A DNA stretch of 64,000 nucleotides from Mesostigma viride (taxonomy: Eukaryota > Streptophyta > Mesostigmatophyceae > Mesostigmatales > Mesostigmataceae). The stretch spans positions 270,126 through 334,125 of the forward strand of contig RPFO01000448.1 of the NCBI GenBank assembly GCA_009746045.1, given 5' to 3'. Numbering within the stretch: the first letter of the stretch is position 1; every line of letters starts with the position of its first letter. The notes under the pieces were generated by a model, which worked only from the letters and a program-made list of their open reading frames with translations, had not been told where the DNA came from and did not search any database. Shown in pieces: positions 36,301-47,200 of the stretch. A program made the position numbers and the translations under genes.

Positions 36301-39300
36301 TGGCCGAGGGGGCAGGCTCTGCCGCGTTCTCCAGCATAACCCGCAGCTTGTCGCCGGGACGCATTGCGCCGAGTGCCCCCTCCGAGTTCAACTGCGACAC
36401 AATGGCGTCGTGCGCGTTCTGGTCCGCGCCCACGCGCAGCAGGAAGTGGCGGGGGCCCAGGTCCAGTGGGATCGTGCCCACTTGCTGCGTGGCGGATACA
36501 AGTGCCGGGGCATGAGGTGGCCGATGCAAGAGCGGAGGTGCGAGTCGGGGGGCACAAAAGAGGGTGCGTGATGAGGTGGCAGATGAATGAGGGGGGAGGG
36601 CAGGGGCAGTGGCGGTTGCACAAGCGCCAGCGAAGGAGAGGACGCAGCAATGCCATGGGCCTGGTTAATAGCTGGTCAACCAATGGATGATCCATGGATT
36701 ATTGAGTCACATGCCTTACTAACACCTAACTAACGAGTTACATATTCCTTCTGTTTTGTGAGTCACACGCCTTGTTTGACAGGCCATGCGGCACCAGCGA
36801 TTGCTTTCCAGCACCATTCATTCGCAGGAAGCCGGATGCCACGGCAGGCATGACCCTGGGGGGCAGATGCTATATTGCAGGGAAGCCGGCACGCACACAC
36901 ATGAAGCAGAGGGCGAGCGTGCTTTGGCAGCGAAACAGTTTGTTCGATGTTCAACAACACCAGCATTCGCAGCAGCATAGTTACGGGCAAGAGATCCTGC
37001 CAATAGGCACGATCCAACCTACTATGAGTTCAAACCTGCCTCTGAGGCACGCTCCAACCTGTTGTGAGTGGGGCATCATGAGAACATGACGATGGAAAAG
37101 CTAGCAGGGTGCCATGGAAAAGTCAGCAGGGCGCCGCCGCAGTGAACTTGTGTCAATCGTGTTCCGCAGTTACACTTGGCTGCGGGACAGTGGTCTTAGC
37201 TATGGACACCCACCTGCCATTCATCGTTCAGGATCAGAAGCCGCTTCTCCTGGTTCATCTCTGCTCTCGACACCTGGCATAATGAGATATGAATGCACAA
37301 CGGCGTGCACACACGAATGGCGTGCATACACAGGTCGGTCCATGATAAGCAAATCGGATAAAACCCAGGACCGGATACTGGATATTCTTGACCCAAATGC
37401 CAATGTCAACAACTATCAAGCACCACCAACATGACCACTTTCGAAAGGTGTCCGGAACGGAGAGCCAATGCATTGAACTGATGTGCCCTCCACGTCTGAA
37501 CCGTGCAAATAAGACGTGGGGGGTTCTTGAGCTTGCTTCTACAGTACCTGGTACCGTGAGCCCACATAGTGGATGGCTGTCTGGCATTAGGCTAAAAGTA
37601 GTATAAAAGCTACTAAACAAATCACATGCGCAAATCAAGTACCTGGTAGGGCGAGCCCACGTAGTGGATGGCTGTCTGGCATTAGGCTAAAAGTAGTATA
37701 AAAGCTACTAAACAAATCACATGTGCAAATCAAGTACCTGGTACCGTGAGCCCACAGAGTGGATGGCTGTCTGGCACTAGGCTAAAAGTAGTATAAAAGC
37801 TACTAAACAAATCACATGCGCATATCAAGTACCTGGTAGGGCGAGCCCACGTAGTGGATGGACGTGCCCTCCACTGTGTGTGGGTTGTGATAGTGTCCCG
37901 TGTACACCGGCACATCAAGGGGGAAGATGGCCGGTGGCAGGCCCAGCTTGGCCTGGTACATGGCATTAATCTTGGCACCCAGCTGTCGAGGGTGTCGCGG
38001 GGGCCCACCATTGCACAGAGCACAGGACAGAAAGGCAGATTGAACTCTCACAGTCCCACGCGGGCGCGCTCTCACAGTCCTGCTGCCTTCATCTGTGGCT
38101 GTCAAAGCTCAACTCCGCGTTTCACGTGCGCCATTCATTTAATATAGGGCGTTTCGGACAAGAATATCCAGGCACACCTCCCTTGTGTTGCAAAGCTAGA
38201 GCAGACCCTGACTTTCATCGTAGATGCGTAAAAACTTTCCCAATATTTGATAATATAACCCTGGCTTTGGGGGAAAAAATTGCACCATCTTCCCCACCCT
38301 GACCCAGACTGGCGGCATTTTCCACTGCCGCCAGTTCCATCTCTTGTCTCCGCATGACTTGCAAAACAGCATGACTTGCAAAACAGCATGACTTGCAAAA
38401 CAGAGGGCTAATATCAAGTGCATCCCCACCAGATGCGCACCACGACACAAATGCTCCCATCAGCTGCTCCCATCAGCTGCTCCCGTCAGGTCATGCTTCC
38501 TGACGATAACGATCAACATGCACGCACCCACCAATATCCGATTTTATGCTTTTGAAAGCCAAAGCGAGGCGACAAACTGCTCCAATTGTCACACCGTGCC
38601 AATCAACAATGATACAAGCAAAGAAAGCGCCAACATCAACTGCAAGTACTTAAACACTGTGCTCTGTCTGCAGGACATTTATAATCAAATCCTAGTGGGT
38701 GGTTGCCGACGAGCTGGTTGTCAGCAGAGGGACAAGCAAGCTAGTCAGCACGCACGATGTCCAGGTGGGCAAAGATGGCCTTCACGCCCGCGTGCTCTGG
38801 CGCGTTCACCGCCGCGGCAATGTCGGCCTCGTGGAGGCGGTACGGCAGCCAGAGCGCGTCCAGGAACACCTGGGGTTTTGCAAACACGCGGATGAGACGG
38901 CCCTTGCCCTCGCACGCCAGGTGGATCGGCGTCAGCGCGTGGACCAGGCCGCCCGCCGTTGTCTGCGGGGTGTGGGCAAAGTGTTTTTCAAAATTGTCAT
39001 TAACACTATCACCGTCAGCAAAGGTATTTGGGGCTCGATGTAATAACCCCGCACCCGTGTTTGTCAACGCGGCAGGATGGCATGATGACGGGACGGCAGG
39101 ATGGCAGGATGGCACGATGGCACGATGGCAGGATGGCAGGATGGCAGGATGGCAGGATGGCAGGATGGCAGGATGGCAGGATGGCAGGATGGCAGGATGG
39201 CAGGATGGCAGGATGGCAGGATGGCAGGATGGCAGGATGGCAGGATGGCAGGATGGCAGGATGGCAGGATGGCAGGATGGCAGGATGGCAGGATGGCAGG

Positions 39301-42013
39301 ATGGCAGGATGGCAGGGTGGCAGGATGGCAGGATGGCAGGATGGCAGGATGGCAGGATGGCAGGATGGCAGGATGGTGGGATGGCAGGATGTATGAGGAA
39401 GCCACGGCAAGGGTGGCTCCAGGTGGCTCCATGAAAAGTGGTCGAAGGAGCCCTGGCGTACCTGGTCGTGGTTGCCAGGGATCATGATCGTCGGGACCGA
39501 CCAATCGCGGAAGACCGCCAGTATTTCGCTCAGCGGCTCGACGGGCAGGTCGCCGCGCACGTGCCAGAAGTCACCCAGGAAGATGACGCCCGCGCCCCTA
39601 CAGGAGCAGGACAGTCCGGGACAGCATGCCCCAATAAAGTCACATCGCACGCATGCCATGCGGTCCAGATGGATGCCATTAAGAGCTGCAACAGAACCTG
39701 CAATCAGCAGGGGCGGAGTCAGGACCTGACATATGAAACAGGGGCAAAAGAAGGAAACCGGAAACAGGAGGGTGGGAGGGGGGAGGGAAGAGATCACTAG
39801 CGTAGGAAGCATGATGTAGGGGTAGTAATCAAACGAGGAATTCTTCCAGGGAGGAGGGGCTGGTGCATGGGGTGGAAGGAGGGAGGTGTGAAAGCATGCG
39901 TTGGAATGGCGTTAGGGGTGGGATTTCGGGTCGGTACGTCTGTTGCTTGGTATGTCCAGTGAGCAGACTTGAATCATCCACCAGACCAACGCGATAGCCG
40001 AACTCACCAGGATCCCTAGGCCGGCTGTGTGGACTATGCACAAGGGCGAGAAATAGGTAGCCCAGGGCAGGGAAGCATGCAGTGGGTGAAGGAACTCTTG
40101 ATCAGCCCCCCCCCCCCCCCCCCTCCCCCCCCCGGCACCTTCCACCCAACTTTTCACAATCCACCCCCCTTTGGAGAAGGTTGCCTTGCAAAGTCGTAGC
40201 CGGTGAATGATGAAAACGGTTACTTGCTTACTGTCACACATATACCCCCGATTCTCCCGATTTCTGGCCTGCGCTGGTTATCTCGTTGATATACCATTCC
40301 CCTCCTCCCACACCCAAGCCGACCGTCTATAATTAGACACGCACCGCTTCACCGCCTCCTCCTGCACCCGCAGGAGCACGTCCACACACAGGTCAACGGT
40401 TTTGCGAGAGACGTGCAGGTCTGAGAAGACCACCCACTCCTTGACCGCGCGCCACTCGGCCAGGGTGCCGACCGTGTTGGTGGCCAGGGTGCTGAACAAG
40501 CGTCCCTGGGCACCAGCTGCCGTGCTTGGGGGCTCCCTGACCTGCACCAGCACGACCCAAACGGAAGCACAAAAGGAAGCCTGGTAAGCAAGGACGACAA
40601 GAAAAGCACGACAAGAGGAGCCAAGCGGCAAGGCTGTAAGGCAGGCTGCCCCGGTACGGCTACAGCAGTTATGGCGGCAGCATGTCTATTCTATGCTAGA
40701 AACAGCTAATTATTGGTCGTCTTGTAAACATCCTACTAGCATATAAAGTAGTTTTCCCGTGTGTGGAACACATGCTTGTGTGTTGCCACTCGTCATGTGC
40801 GCGTTGCTGCATTAAAATGGACGAGTGAACGTGGGGTTACTGCATTAAAATGGACAAGTGAGGTCATTTGGGCCAACGGGAGCTAACAGGAGTCATGGAA
40901 CGGCCACAGAGGGAACAAAGTGCAGCATGCGCCCAAAATTGGTCCGTGTATGCCAGCAAACAGCTGAGATGCTTTCACAAAACCATTCCATGCCCACGTT
41001 CACAAATGCGACGCAAAAAGACACAGACGCCACTGTGTCCATCTGCAGGACACCATGACCCCGCTGCGTGCTGTTCCAGGTCAAATACTATCAAGCTGCT
41101 TGATAGTGTTTGTGCTTAATTAGTATTGGTGCTTAATTAATTATTTAGTCTCATGTCCCCGTTGTTTTTATCAAGCTGCTTAGAGTTACTAAATACATTG
41201 TCTGTTGTGTGTGGTGACAAACGCATGGGGCGATGCCCACCCCTCAGGAGAAGTGCACGTCCTGTAATCAGATAATAAATTATTACGTGAATCTAAAGGC
41301 ATCCTGCTGTCATTGTGTGCTGATAGGAGGCACTGACCTGAAGCACCACCCTAATCAATGATTGTGTGCTGATAGGAGGCACAGGCCTGAAGCACAACCC
41401 TAATCGATAATTGTGTGCTGATAGGAGGCACAGACCTGAAGCACCACCCTAATCGATAATGTCAATAATCCAGTTTGGTACCAAAAATATCATTGACAAA
41501 GCACCCACTAATGAAGACATCGTGAACAGGCACAACACAACCAGCTCCATTGCACAATTAACTGACACATTCGTTGAGTATTCACTAATTATACGCTAAT
41601 GGAAGATAGTCATACTTAACACTAGTACGTAAATCGTTACAACATGGTGAAGTCAACCCAGAGACCATTCGGGTACCGCGACGCACCAGGGTTGCTGGAG
41701 CCACAGAGACCAGATCCGAGACCACCGCCGATTTCTTCCGAGGGACCCTGGTCTTTGCGGTTCGCTTGGACGAGGCTTCCTCCCCCTCCAGCAGCCCCTG
41801 CTCCTGGGACTTGCGATCCCCATCCGCGAACAAGGACGTCTGGGCCTCCGAGGACGACGGACGAGAGGTCCTGCGTCTACGGGGCGCAGGCGGTGGCTCG
41901 CTGCCCTCCGCTTGGCACAACGTCACCAAGGCACGCGACGTTGATGGCTGGCAAGGGAGCCGATGGATGGGTAGCAAGGCCTGGTGCCACGGGAATCCAC
42001 AGCGGAGGGGCAT
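9395..42013 (-). CDS. Single-chain SbcD-SbcC / Mre11-Rad50-like nuclease-ATPase fusion, 27 exons
   Basis: Exons on the minus strand, high to low: 42013-41687, 40541-40345, 39597-39462, 38962-38756, 37982-37833, 37273-37214, 36484-36272, 34916-34830, 34493-34370, 33758-33573, 33047-32807, 31709-31622, 28066-27917, 27142-27099, 26484-26357, 25394-25270, 24704-24324, 23414-23347, 22642-22579, 21131-20882, 20197-20022, 19060-18995, 14040-13975, 12699-12577, 11249-11142, 10500-10411, 9586-9395. All 26 introns are GT-AG and the phases match throughout, giving 4047 nt and about 1348 residues with the stop at 9397-9395. Order: possible transit peptide (1-about 48), calcineurin-type phosphoesterase (about 144-365), linker, then an SMC/Rad50-type ATPase split by coiled coils around a CxxC hook. 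Such proteins process DNA ends and hairpins using ATP-driven clamping; here nuclease and ATPase share one polypeptide. Least certain are exon 22 (next to a 4-kb array) and the starts of exons 14, 15 and 22. The start ATG is the one in frame with the basic leader. Confidence 0.85.
10859..11164 (-). repeat. 89-bp tandem array derived from the end of exon 25
   Basis: Starts at 10859, 10948, 11037 and 11126 are exactly 89 bp apart. The highest-coordinate copy overlaps the 3' end of exon 25 (GGCGAGCTGCGGCGGCTG, then donor GTGCGC). The intron copies keep GGCGAGCTG and a mutated donor region ending CAGGGC. Confidence 0.85.
14261..14604. repeat. 20-bp minisatellite, about 17 copies
   Basis: Unit GTGGATGCATGCTTGTCTGT with a few variants, in intron 22 just upstream (on the minus strand) of exon 23. 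Open frames through it are artefacts of a stop-free 20-mer. Confidence 0.9.
15005..19030 (-). repeat. 33-bp minisatellite, about 122 copies, starting inside exon 22
   Basis: The unit reads on the minus strand as MPAVLKYQ plus a variable M/V, L/P, V/A triplet. Length never departs visibly from 33 bp, and variation sits at four or five fixed positions. The first unit is the last part of exon 22, ending TACCAG before GTGCTG. Two minus frames and one plus frame stay open for kilobases, so openness alone does not prove coding. Read-through from exon 22 meets a stop at 14990. Confidence 0.9.
19184..19402. repeat. 31-bp minisatellite, 7 copies
   Basis: Unit built on ACCAGGTTTACCACCGCT then ATCGTTCGTG, in intron 21. 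Confidence 0.85.
21414..21773. repeat. 45-bp minisatellite, 8 copies
   Basis: Unit begins AAGGAACGAGCACTTCTTTA and ends ATGGCAAT; lies in intron 19. Confidence 0.9.
25060..25158. repeat. 19-20-bp GC-rich minisatellite, about 5 copies
   Basis: Unit CGGCCAGGGGGAAGACCACG, in intron 16; G-runs recur every unit. Confidence 0.8.
28511..28850. repeat. GAATCT hexanucleotide array with flanking GAAGCTGCA repeats
   Basis: About 46 hexamers with GGATCT and GAATCG sub-blocks, then about four 12-bp GAAGCTGCAGCT units. It lies in intron 12, so the Ser-Glu and Ser-Asp frames are not part of the gene model. Confidence 0.9.
29075..31668 (-). repeat. 91-bp (some 87-bp) minisatellite, 29 copies, derived from the end of exon 12
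   Basis: Counting GTCGCCCAC gives 29 units; the last (31634) is the end of exon 12 itself. Each unit holds, on the minus strand, CTGTTGGATGTGGGCGACCG, then TGTTCAAG and a GTGGGT or near-identical donor. A 4-bp CCCA deletion makes the 87-bp class. Confidence 0.92.
32375..32692. repeat. 25-26-bp pyrimidine-rich minisatellite, about 12 copies
   Basis: Unit AATATCCCCCCTCTGCTCCA plus CCCC, in intron 11. Confidence 0.88.
34015..34180. repeat. 47-bp direct repeat, 3 copies
   Basis: Unit starts AAGGCAACCACTCAGGTGTT, in intron 9. Confidence 0.85.
35391..36127. repeat. 53-bp minisatellite, about 14 nearly identical copies
   Basis: Unit contains GAGCTTCAGGGGATACTACC and CTCATATGAGCACGTG (two small palindromes, CATATG and CACGTG). 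It lies in intron 7. Very low divergence points to recent expansion. Confidence 0.92.
37540..37862 (-). repeat. About 95-bp tandem array derived from the end of exon 5
   Basis: AGTACCTGGTA recurs at about 37542, 37638, 37732 and 37828. The highest-coordinate copy is the true exon 5 end (GSPYQ then GTACTT). The others repeat about 30 nt of exon, including CCACTATGTGGGCTC, with the CAG-GTAC donor intact. Confidence 0.88.
39075..39391. repeat. 8-bp CAGGATGG microsatellite
   Basis: About 35 near-perfect units in intron 3, next to the exon that ends GNHDQ. Confidence 0.92.
40107..40134. repeat. Poly-C tract in intron 2
   Basis: A run of C broken by a single T. A similar C run lies near 42447-42462. 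Confidence 0.9.
41310..41462. repeat. 49-bp direct repeat, 3 copies
   Basis: Unit contains TTGTGTGCTGATAGGAGGCA, in intron 1 of the minus-strand gene. Confidence 0.85.
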
Positions 42014-44214
42014 GTGGATGAATTAGGAAAAGCCGTTACGAATCGACGCGTGCGACAGGAGAGGCGGACTCTCCTTCCAGGCGTGTTTGATGCTGTTAGA
42101 GCAACTGCGTAATTTACAGGTCGCCCTAGCTATCACTCGACCTGTCGCTCTACCAATCATCCCGATCCAGTGAGCTTGCTGGTGAATGGGCGCGTTCCGA
42201 GCGATCTGTAACGTTGATTTCTTGAATTTATCTGGCAGTGCGCCAGGGCATCACACACATCACTGAAAGTTTCTAACCGACTGCTAAGAAACCACTCGCA
42301 AGGTAAGACACACGCCCATGCACCAGGTTAGCAAACCGGGCTCATGTCAAAGAACCCACCACAAAACGACCGCATCAAAAGACCCCATATTGCACCATTC
42401 ACCTACCTTACCTTGCGAGACCGGCGTGCATCAGCAGTCAGGTCCCCCCCCCCCCCCCCGGAATGTACATGGGAGATGGCAAGACTTGAAATCGTTAGCT
42501 TACCAATATGACATTCTGCATGTCACCAGCTATTGACAGCATCAACAAATGTAGAAACTGCCTTGGGCAGGGAAAACGTGTAGATGTACGCTGCCACATA
42601 GCTCATAACACAGCTGTACGACACGATACTACCATCACTACACGACACTATATGACGCCACTATGCCGCCGCAATTTCAACAAGTTAAGTGGCTCTATAT
42701 TGGCAGCATAGAGTCCGTTCACATTTGTGCTCGATGGGGCCGGGCAATGGAGTCGAGGTTAATTACCACGCAAGAAAGTAGCTGCGATAATTCTTACCGC
42801 ATTTAGCCTAGAACAGAATCCTTGCCGACACCTGCTGGAAAAAAAGGGAAGTCCCCCGTGTCCACGTAACAATGGCCTGGAGACGGTTAGTCCACAGATT
42901 CTCATCATAGTTTATTAATGTGTCGCGGGGGGGGATTTTCGGCTTTCGAGAATATCGAAGTCTCTGACACGAATTCACTAGCAGTGTAAAAAATGGAAGA
43001 ACCCTGACTTCCTTGGATTACAGAGGTTAAGCTGGGCATTTATGAATTTAAACAGTTAAAATCGCCATTGCCGCGGCGATTCCGTTGCCCTCTTTCCCCA
43101 TGCCGATGGATATCGGCCTGCTGGATTATCAGCAGCTGGTTCCTAGGCTGGCTGGTTCTGTCATTTCGTTGCAGGTTGTTGCCACGAACGAGGACGCAAG
43201 GGCGGTGAATGCCAGCCAACTGGGCAACCAATTGGCCTTCCCGCCTTTCCCCGCTTGCTCGTTCCATCCCCCGTTATGCCGGCAGCTGCATGTACTCTCA
43301 CTACTCTGGAGGACCAGGGACTTCCCAACAGCGCCCCGAAGCCCACCGTTGCATGCAGGACCTTACAGGGTGTACAGTGTACAGTTGTTGTTGTTGTTGT
43401 GTCCCACGCACAGTGTATAGTACAACTGTACGGTAGTACCACCGATACATAATATATCCGGCCCTCGGCTACTATAGATTCTCCGCTGCTCATGTGCGGC
43501 GTGGGACACAACAACAACAACAACAACAACAGGACAGTGGCGGGGAGTGCTACTGTAGCCCCGCCCGCGCGACCTTTCACAGAGATGAGAGACTTTCACA
43601 TCAAGCCAAGGCCTTAACTGAGTTACACTGTACTGTAGCTTCAAGCCTGCATCAAGCGGGTGTAATGCGGGCACCCCCCGCTTCCGTGACCTTGGCCAGG
43701 CTTGCTCGATTGACAGAAGTCACAGAACGCATGACAGGAACGAAACCCGTTCCCGTGACATGAAGCGTGAAGACATGCAGTGCAAGCCAAGGCTGGTCTG
43801 GTTACGAACGTGTAAAAGCGTGTGCGACAAACTTGTAGTGGTTCCATCCGTGCTGGCTTGCTCGTTTGAAGCCTTTTGGCTTGTTAGTAATTGCATGTCA
43901 GGCACCCGGATTTATTGCTGCGTCCGCACTTAAGGTAGCCGACCTTTTTCTGCCTTCCTGGCACGTTTTGCACGTTCCCGGTGTCGATTGTAGGGCTTGC
44001 GTTGTTGTGCACGTTAGCGGTTTACTCGCCAGCAGTTGCGACTCTGCGGACAGAGTTAGCTTGTGCGGATAGTTGCGCCCGCTTATTTGCGTGCTTCTCT
44101 CGTCTGTAATTTACCGACCTCCCTGCGTTTCCACCAGTTGCGACGTGAAGTTTGTGTCTTCAATTGTAAAGCGCGTGGTCCGGCAGTGGACAGCTCGTTA
44201 TCTACTCGTTTAAA
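42014..44214. promoter_or_regulatory. Shared intergenic region between divergent SbcDC-like and RPN10 genes
   Basis: Must contain both 5' UTRs and promoters; no TATA box or known element can be placed with confidence. Contents: a C run (about 42447-42462), a G run (about 42926-42933), and a GTTGTTGTT/AACAACAAC inverted repeat at 43393-43535. Small ORFs here look like chance. Confidence 0.4.
43393..43535. repeat. Inverted repeat, about 26-bp arms
   Basis: GTTGTTGTTGTGTCCCACGC pairs with GCGTGGGACACAACAACAAC about 80 bp away; can form a stem-loop. Confidence 0.8.
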
Positions 44215-47200
44215 ATGGTTCTGGAGGTACGCCTCCGTATTTTACATTGATCGCAACCTGCACCAAATCTATTTCTTCGCCCTTGGCAGGCGTTTGCTTG
44301 TGTGGAGTAATTTTGTGTGTTTCTTCATTTGAATTTGTATGTTGTGCCACCTATTTTTGTGTGGTCCGGTGCCTGGTGTGGATGTCTTGCTCCCTGCTCT
44401 CGTGGCTGGAATTCCGGAAATTTAGGCCACGATCGTGTGCGTAGACAATTCGGAATGGACGCGGAACGGGGACTACCCGCCCTCTCGCTTCCAGGCGCAG
44501 TCCGATGCGGTGAATTTGCTGTGCGGAGCGAAAACACAGGTATGCTTGCCAGGATGGCCTGCACGCGTGCGTCTCCCCGCCACAGCCTGCTGTTATTCAG
44601 AAGCCTATGTTCCTGTTCATGATGACCTCTCAAGTTTGCATACTGGACTTTCCGGTGCGAGTGTACTTCCCAATTAGCTCCTGCTTCACAAGGAACTTTC
44701 TTGGTTTGCTTCGTTGTTGTACCCGCCTGATGACCTCTCTCGCCTTGTTTCTGTTTCCTGTATTTTCTGAAACGCCGATGTGTGCTTGCCGACGCACCCT
44801 GCAGGACAACCCTGAGAACACCGTGGGGGTGCTGACGCTGGCTGGCAAGAGCGTGCGCGTGCTCTTAACGCCGACCACAGATCTGGGCAAGGTCCTGGGC
44901 TGCATGCACAGTACGTGGTAACTCTGTGTGCTATTTGTGTGCAGTGAAATGAATCTGGGCATAGACCTGGGCTGCATGCACACTATGTTATTAATTAGAG
45001 CCAGATAGCCACACAACCGGGTTTTGTCTCCTATTCTGCTTTTATCACCACCTTCCATCGTCGTATGGTTGAGTCAGTTTGATGCCGGCTGCGATAGTGA
45101 TTATCGGGCATGCAGTCGTCTTGGCTGGTGTCTTTGTGTGACTCATTTTCTGTTCGAGTATATTCTTTCTTGGAGTATCTTTTCTGTTCGAGCATCCTTT
45201 CTCCTTCCACACAACTTTCGTCGTTTTGCGTTGCCTTCTTTTTTACCTCTATCCATGCCATTTCCGCTGGCGAAGATCTACATGGTTAATTTTTGGGTCT
45301 GTTCCCTACTTCGGTACGACAGCAAGCGAGCAAAAGCCACATGTGCTCTCTTTCTGGATGTGGCCATTACCATATTTTATTTAGCATATGGCAAGAAAGA
45401 CATGCAGTGCGCGTGTCTGCGGCTGTCGTACCATGGGACTCACCTTCGGAGGGGTCGCACTTTCTATAGCCTCACAAGCTAAGCACTCACTCGTTTCCTC
45501 GTTAAACTCCATGTGGGCGCATGCGTGCTGGTGCGCCCCTGCCAGCCGTGGAGGTCGAGGGCCAGGCGGACCTGCTGGCAGGTGTCCAGGTGGCCCAGCT
45601 GGCGCTCAAGCACCGCCAGAACAAGAACCAGCGCCAGCGCATCGTGCTCTTCGTGGGCAGCCCCGTCACCGCCGACGTCAACGCGCTCGTCCGTGTGGCC
45701 AAGAAGCTAAAGAAGAACAACGTCGCCGTCGACATAATCAACTTTGCGGGTGGGTTACGATGCTGACATCATAAACTTTCCGGATGGGTTCGATGATGAC
45801 ATCATCAACTTTGCGGGTGGGTTACGATGCTGACATCATAAACTTTCCGGATGGGTTCGATGATGACATCATCAACTTTGCGGGTGGGTTACGATGCTGA
45901 CATCATAAACTTTGCGGATGGGTTCGATGATGCATCATCAACGTAGCAAGTGGGTGGTTGAAGTAGTCTTATTGAGTAGTTTGCGTTGACTTTGAAGCGG
46001 GTTCCTAGATCATATTCCCTGCGGGTGAGGGGCGGCTTGGATTCGATCTTCTGCGCTTGGCCTCGTCACGTTACGAACCCCTCTGCCTTCCCCCAGCCCA
46101 CGCGATACCCTCTCGCCCCCTTGCTTCCCGTCGATTGTGCTCCCGTTTATGCTTGCTCTCGTACCCTCCCTTCATAACCCTTTTGTCTTGACACCAGCCC
46201 TCGCATCTCTCCCCGTTTCTACACTACCCCTCTTGTTCACCCCCCTTGATCATCCACCTTTATTTTCACTTTTTTTTATAACCCGTCTCTGACCTGCCTC
46301 CCAACCCCTTATTTACGCCCTCCCCGCATTGCATTTCCCACCCCGTGCGGGCCACCCCCAGGCGATGACGACGAGACGTCCAACACCGAGAAGCTGGAGG
46401 CTTTTCTTGCGGCCGTCAACAGCGGCGACAACAGCCACCTGGTGAATGTGCCCTCGGGGCCCCACAACCTGTCCGATGCTCTGGTGGGCTCCCCCGTGTT
46501 CATGGGCGAGGGAGGCGCGGCCGGCGGGTTTGCCGGTGTGGGTGGGCTGGGCGTCGCGGGCGATGGCGGCTATGAGTTTGGCGTGGATCCGAACGTGGAT
46601 CCTGAGCTGGCGCTCGCACTGCGGGTCTCTATGGAGGAGGAGAAGGCGAGGCAGGCGGCAGCAGAAGAAAAGGCGCGCGCGGCCGCAGCGGCGGCTGCCG
46701 CGGGCGCTGGTGCGTTGACGGTGCCATGCGGTCGTGCTTCCCTGGTTGTCATGCAGTCGTGCTTATCTGGTTGTCATGCGGTCGTGCTTCCCTGGTTGTC
46801 ATGTGGTCGTGCTTATCTGGTTGTCATGTGGTCGTGCTTATCTGGTTGTCATGCAGTCGTGCTTATCTGGTTGTCATGTGGTCGTGCTTCCCTGGTTGTC
46901 ATGTGGTCGTGCTTACCTGATCTGATCTGCTATCCGAGGAGTCCTTTTGTTTGAGAGAGTGTCAGGCACACCAATGCGTGCTTTCCTGGTTCTTGTGTCT
47001 TTCTGTCCCCAAACCTTGCGTCTTTGAAACGTTGCGTCTTGGGTAAGCTCTCTCCTTCTGTCCATGTTGTACACGCCGCCCCCTACAACCTCCACGCCCC
47101 CCGCCGTCCCCTACATCCTCCATGGCCCCTTTGTGCGCACATTATCTTGGCCTGTTTTACCAGCAGTGTCCCGAAATCCGCCGCCCCCGCCATTCCCTCC

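Larger units (their letters stand above)
34370..42013 (-). other. Phosphoesterase (SbcD/Mre11-like) half, exons 1-9
   Basis: Exon 1 (109 residues) opens with a leader rich in Arg, Ser, Pro and His that has no acidic residue until about position 36, as in plastid or mitochondrial transit peptides; a low-complexity basic stretch ([14 protein letters not shown]) follows. The metal-binding motifs of calcineurin-type phosphoesterases come in order: SDLH (D150, H152), GDFWH (G183-H187), GNHDQ (G216-Q220) and GHYH (318-321), then HYVGSPYQ (332-339), a typical Mre11/SbcD-family sequence after the last metal motif. One expected histidine-bearing motif, FAHLDI, closes exon 4. Exons 7-9 (about 360-500) form a cap/linker with no motif I recognise. 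All metal ligands I looked for are present, so an active nuclease is expected, though this is inferred from family knowledge only. Confidence 0.85.

Noticed and set aside
39015-39812. One continuous coding region joining GNHDQ to the HPAILPSC repeat
   Set aside because: The repeat is the CAGGATGG microsatellite in intron 3; a GTACGC donor at 39461 and an acceptor before 38962 restore the family alignment (GNHDQ then [12 protein letters not shown]).
43040-43580. Small ORFs in the intergenic region between the two divergent genes
   Set aside because: They overlap on both strands around a simple-repeat hairpin; no domain recognised.
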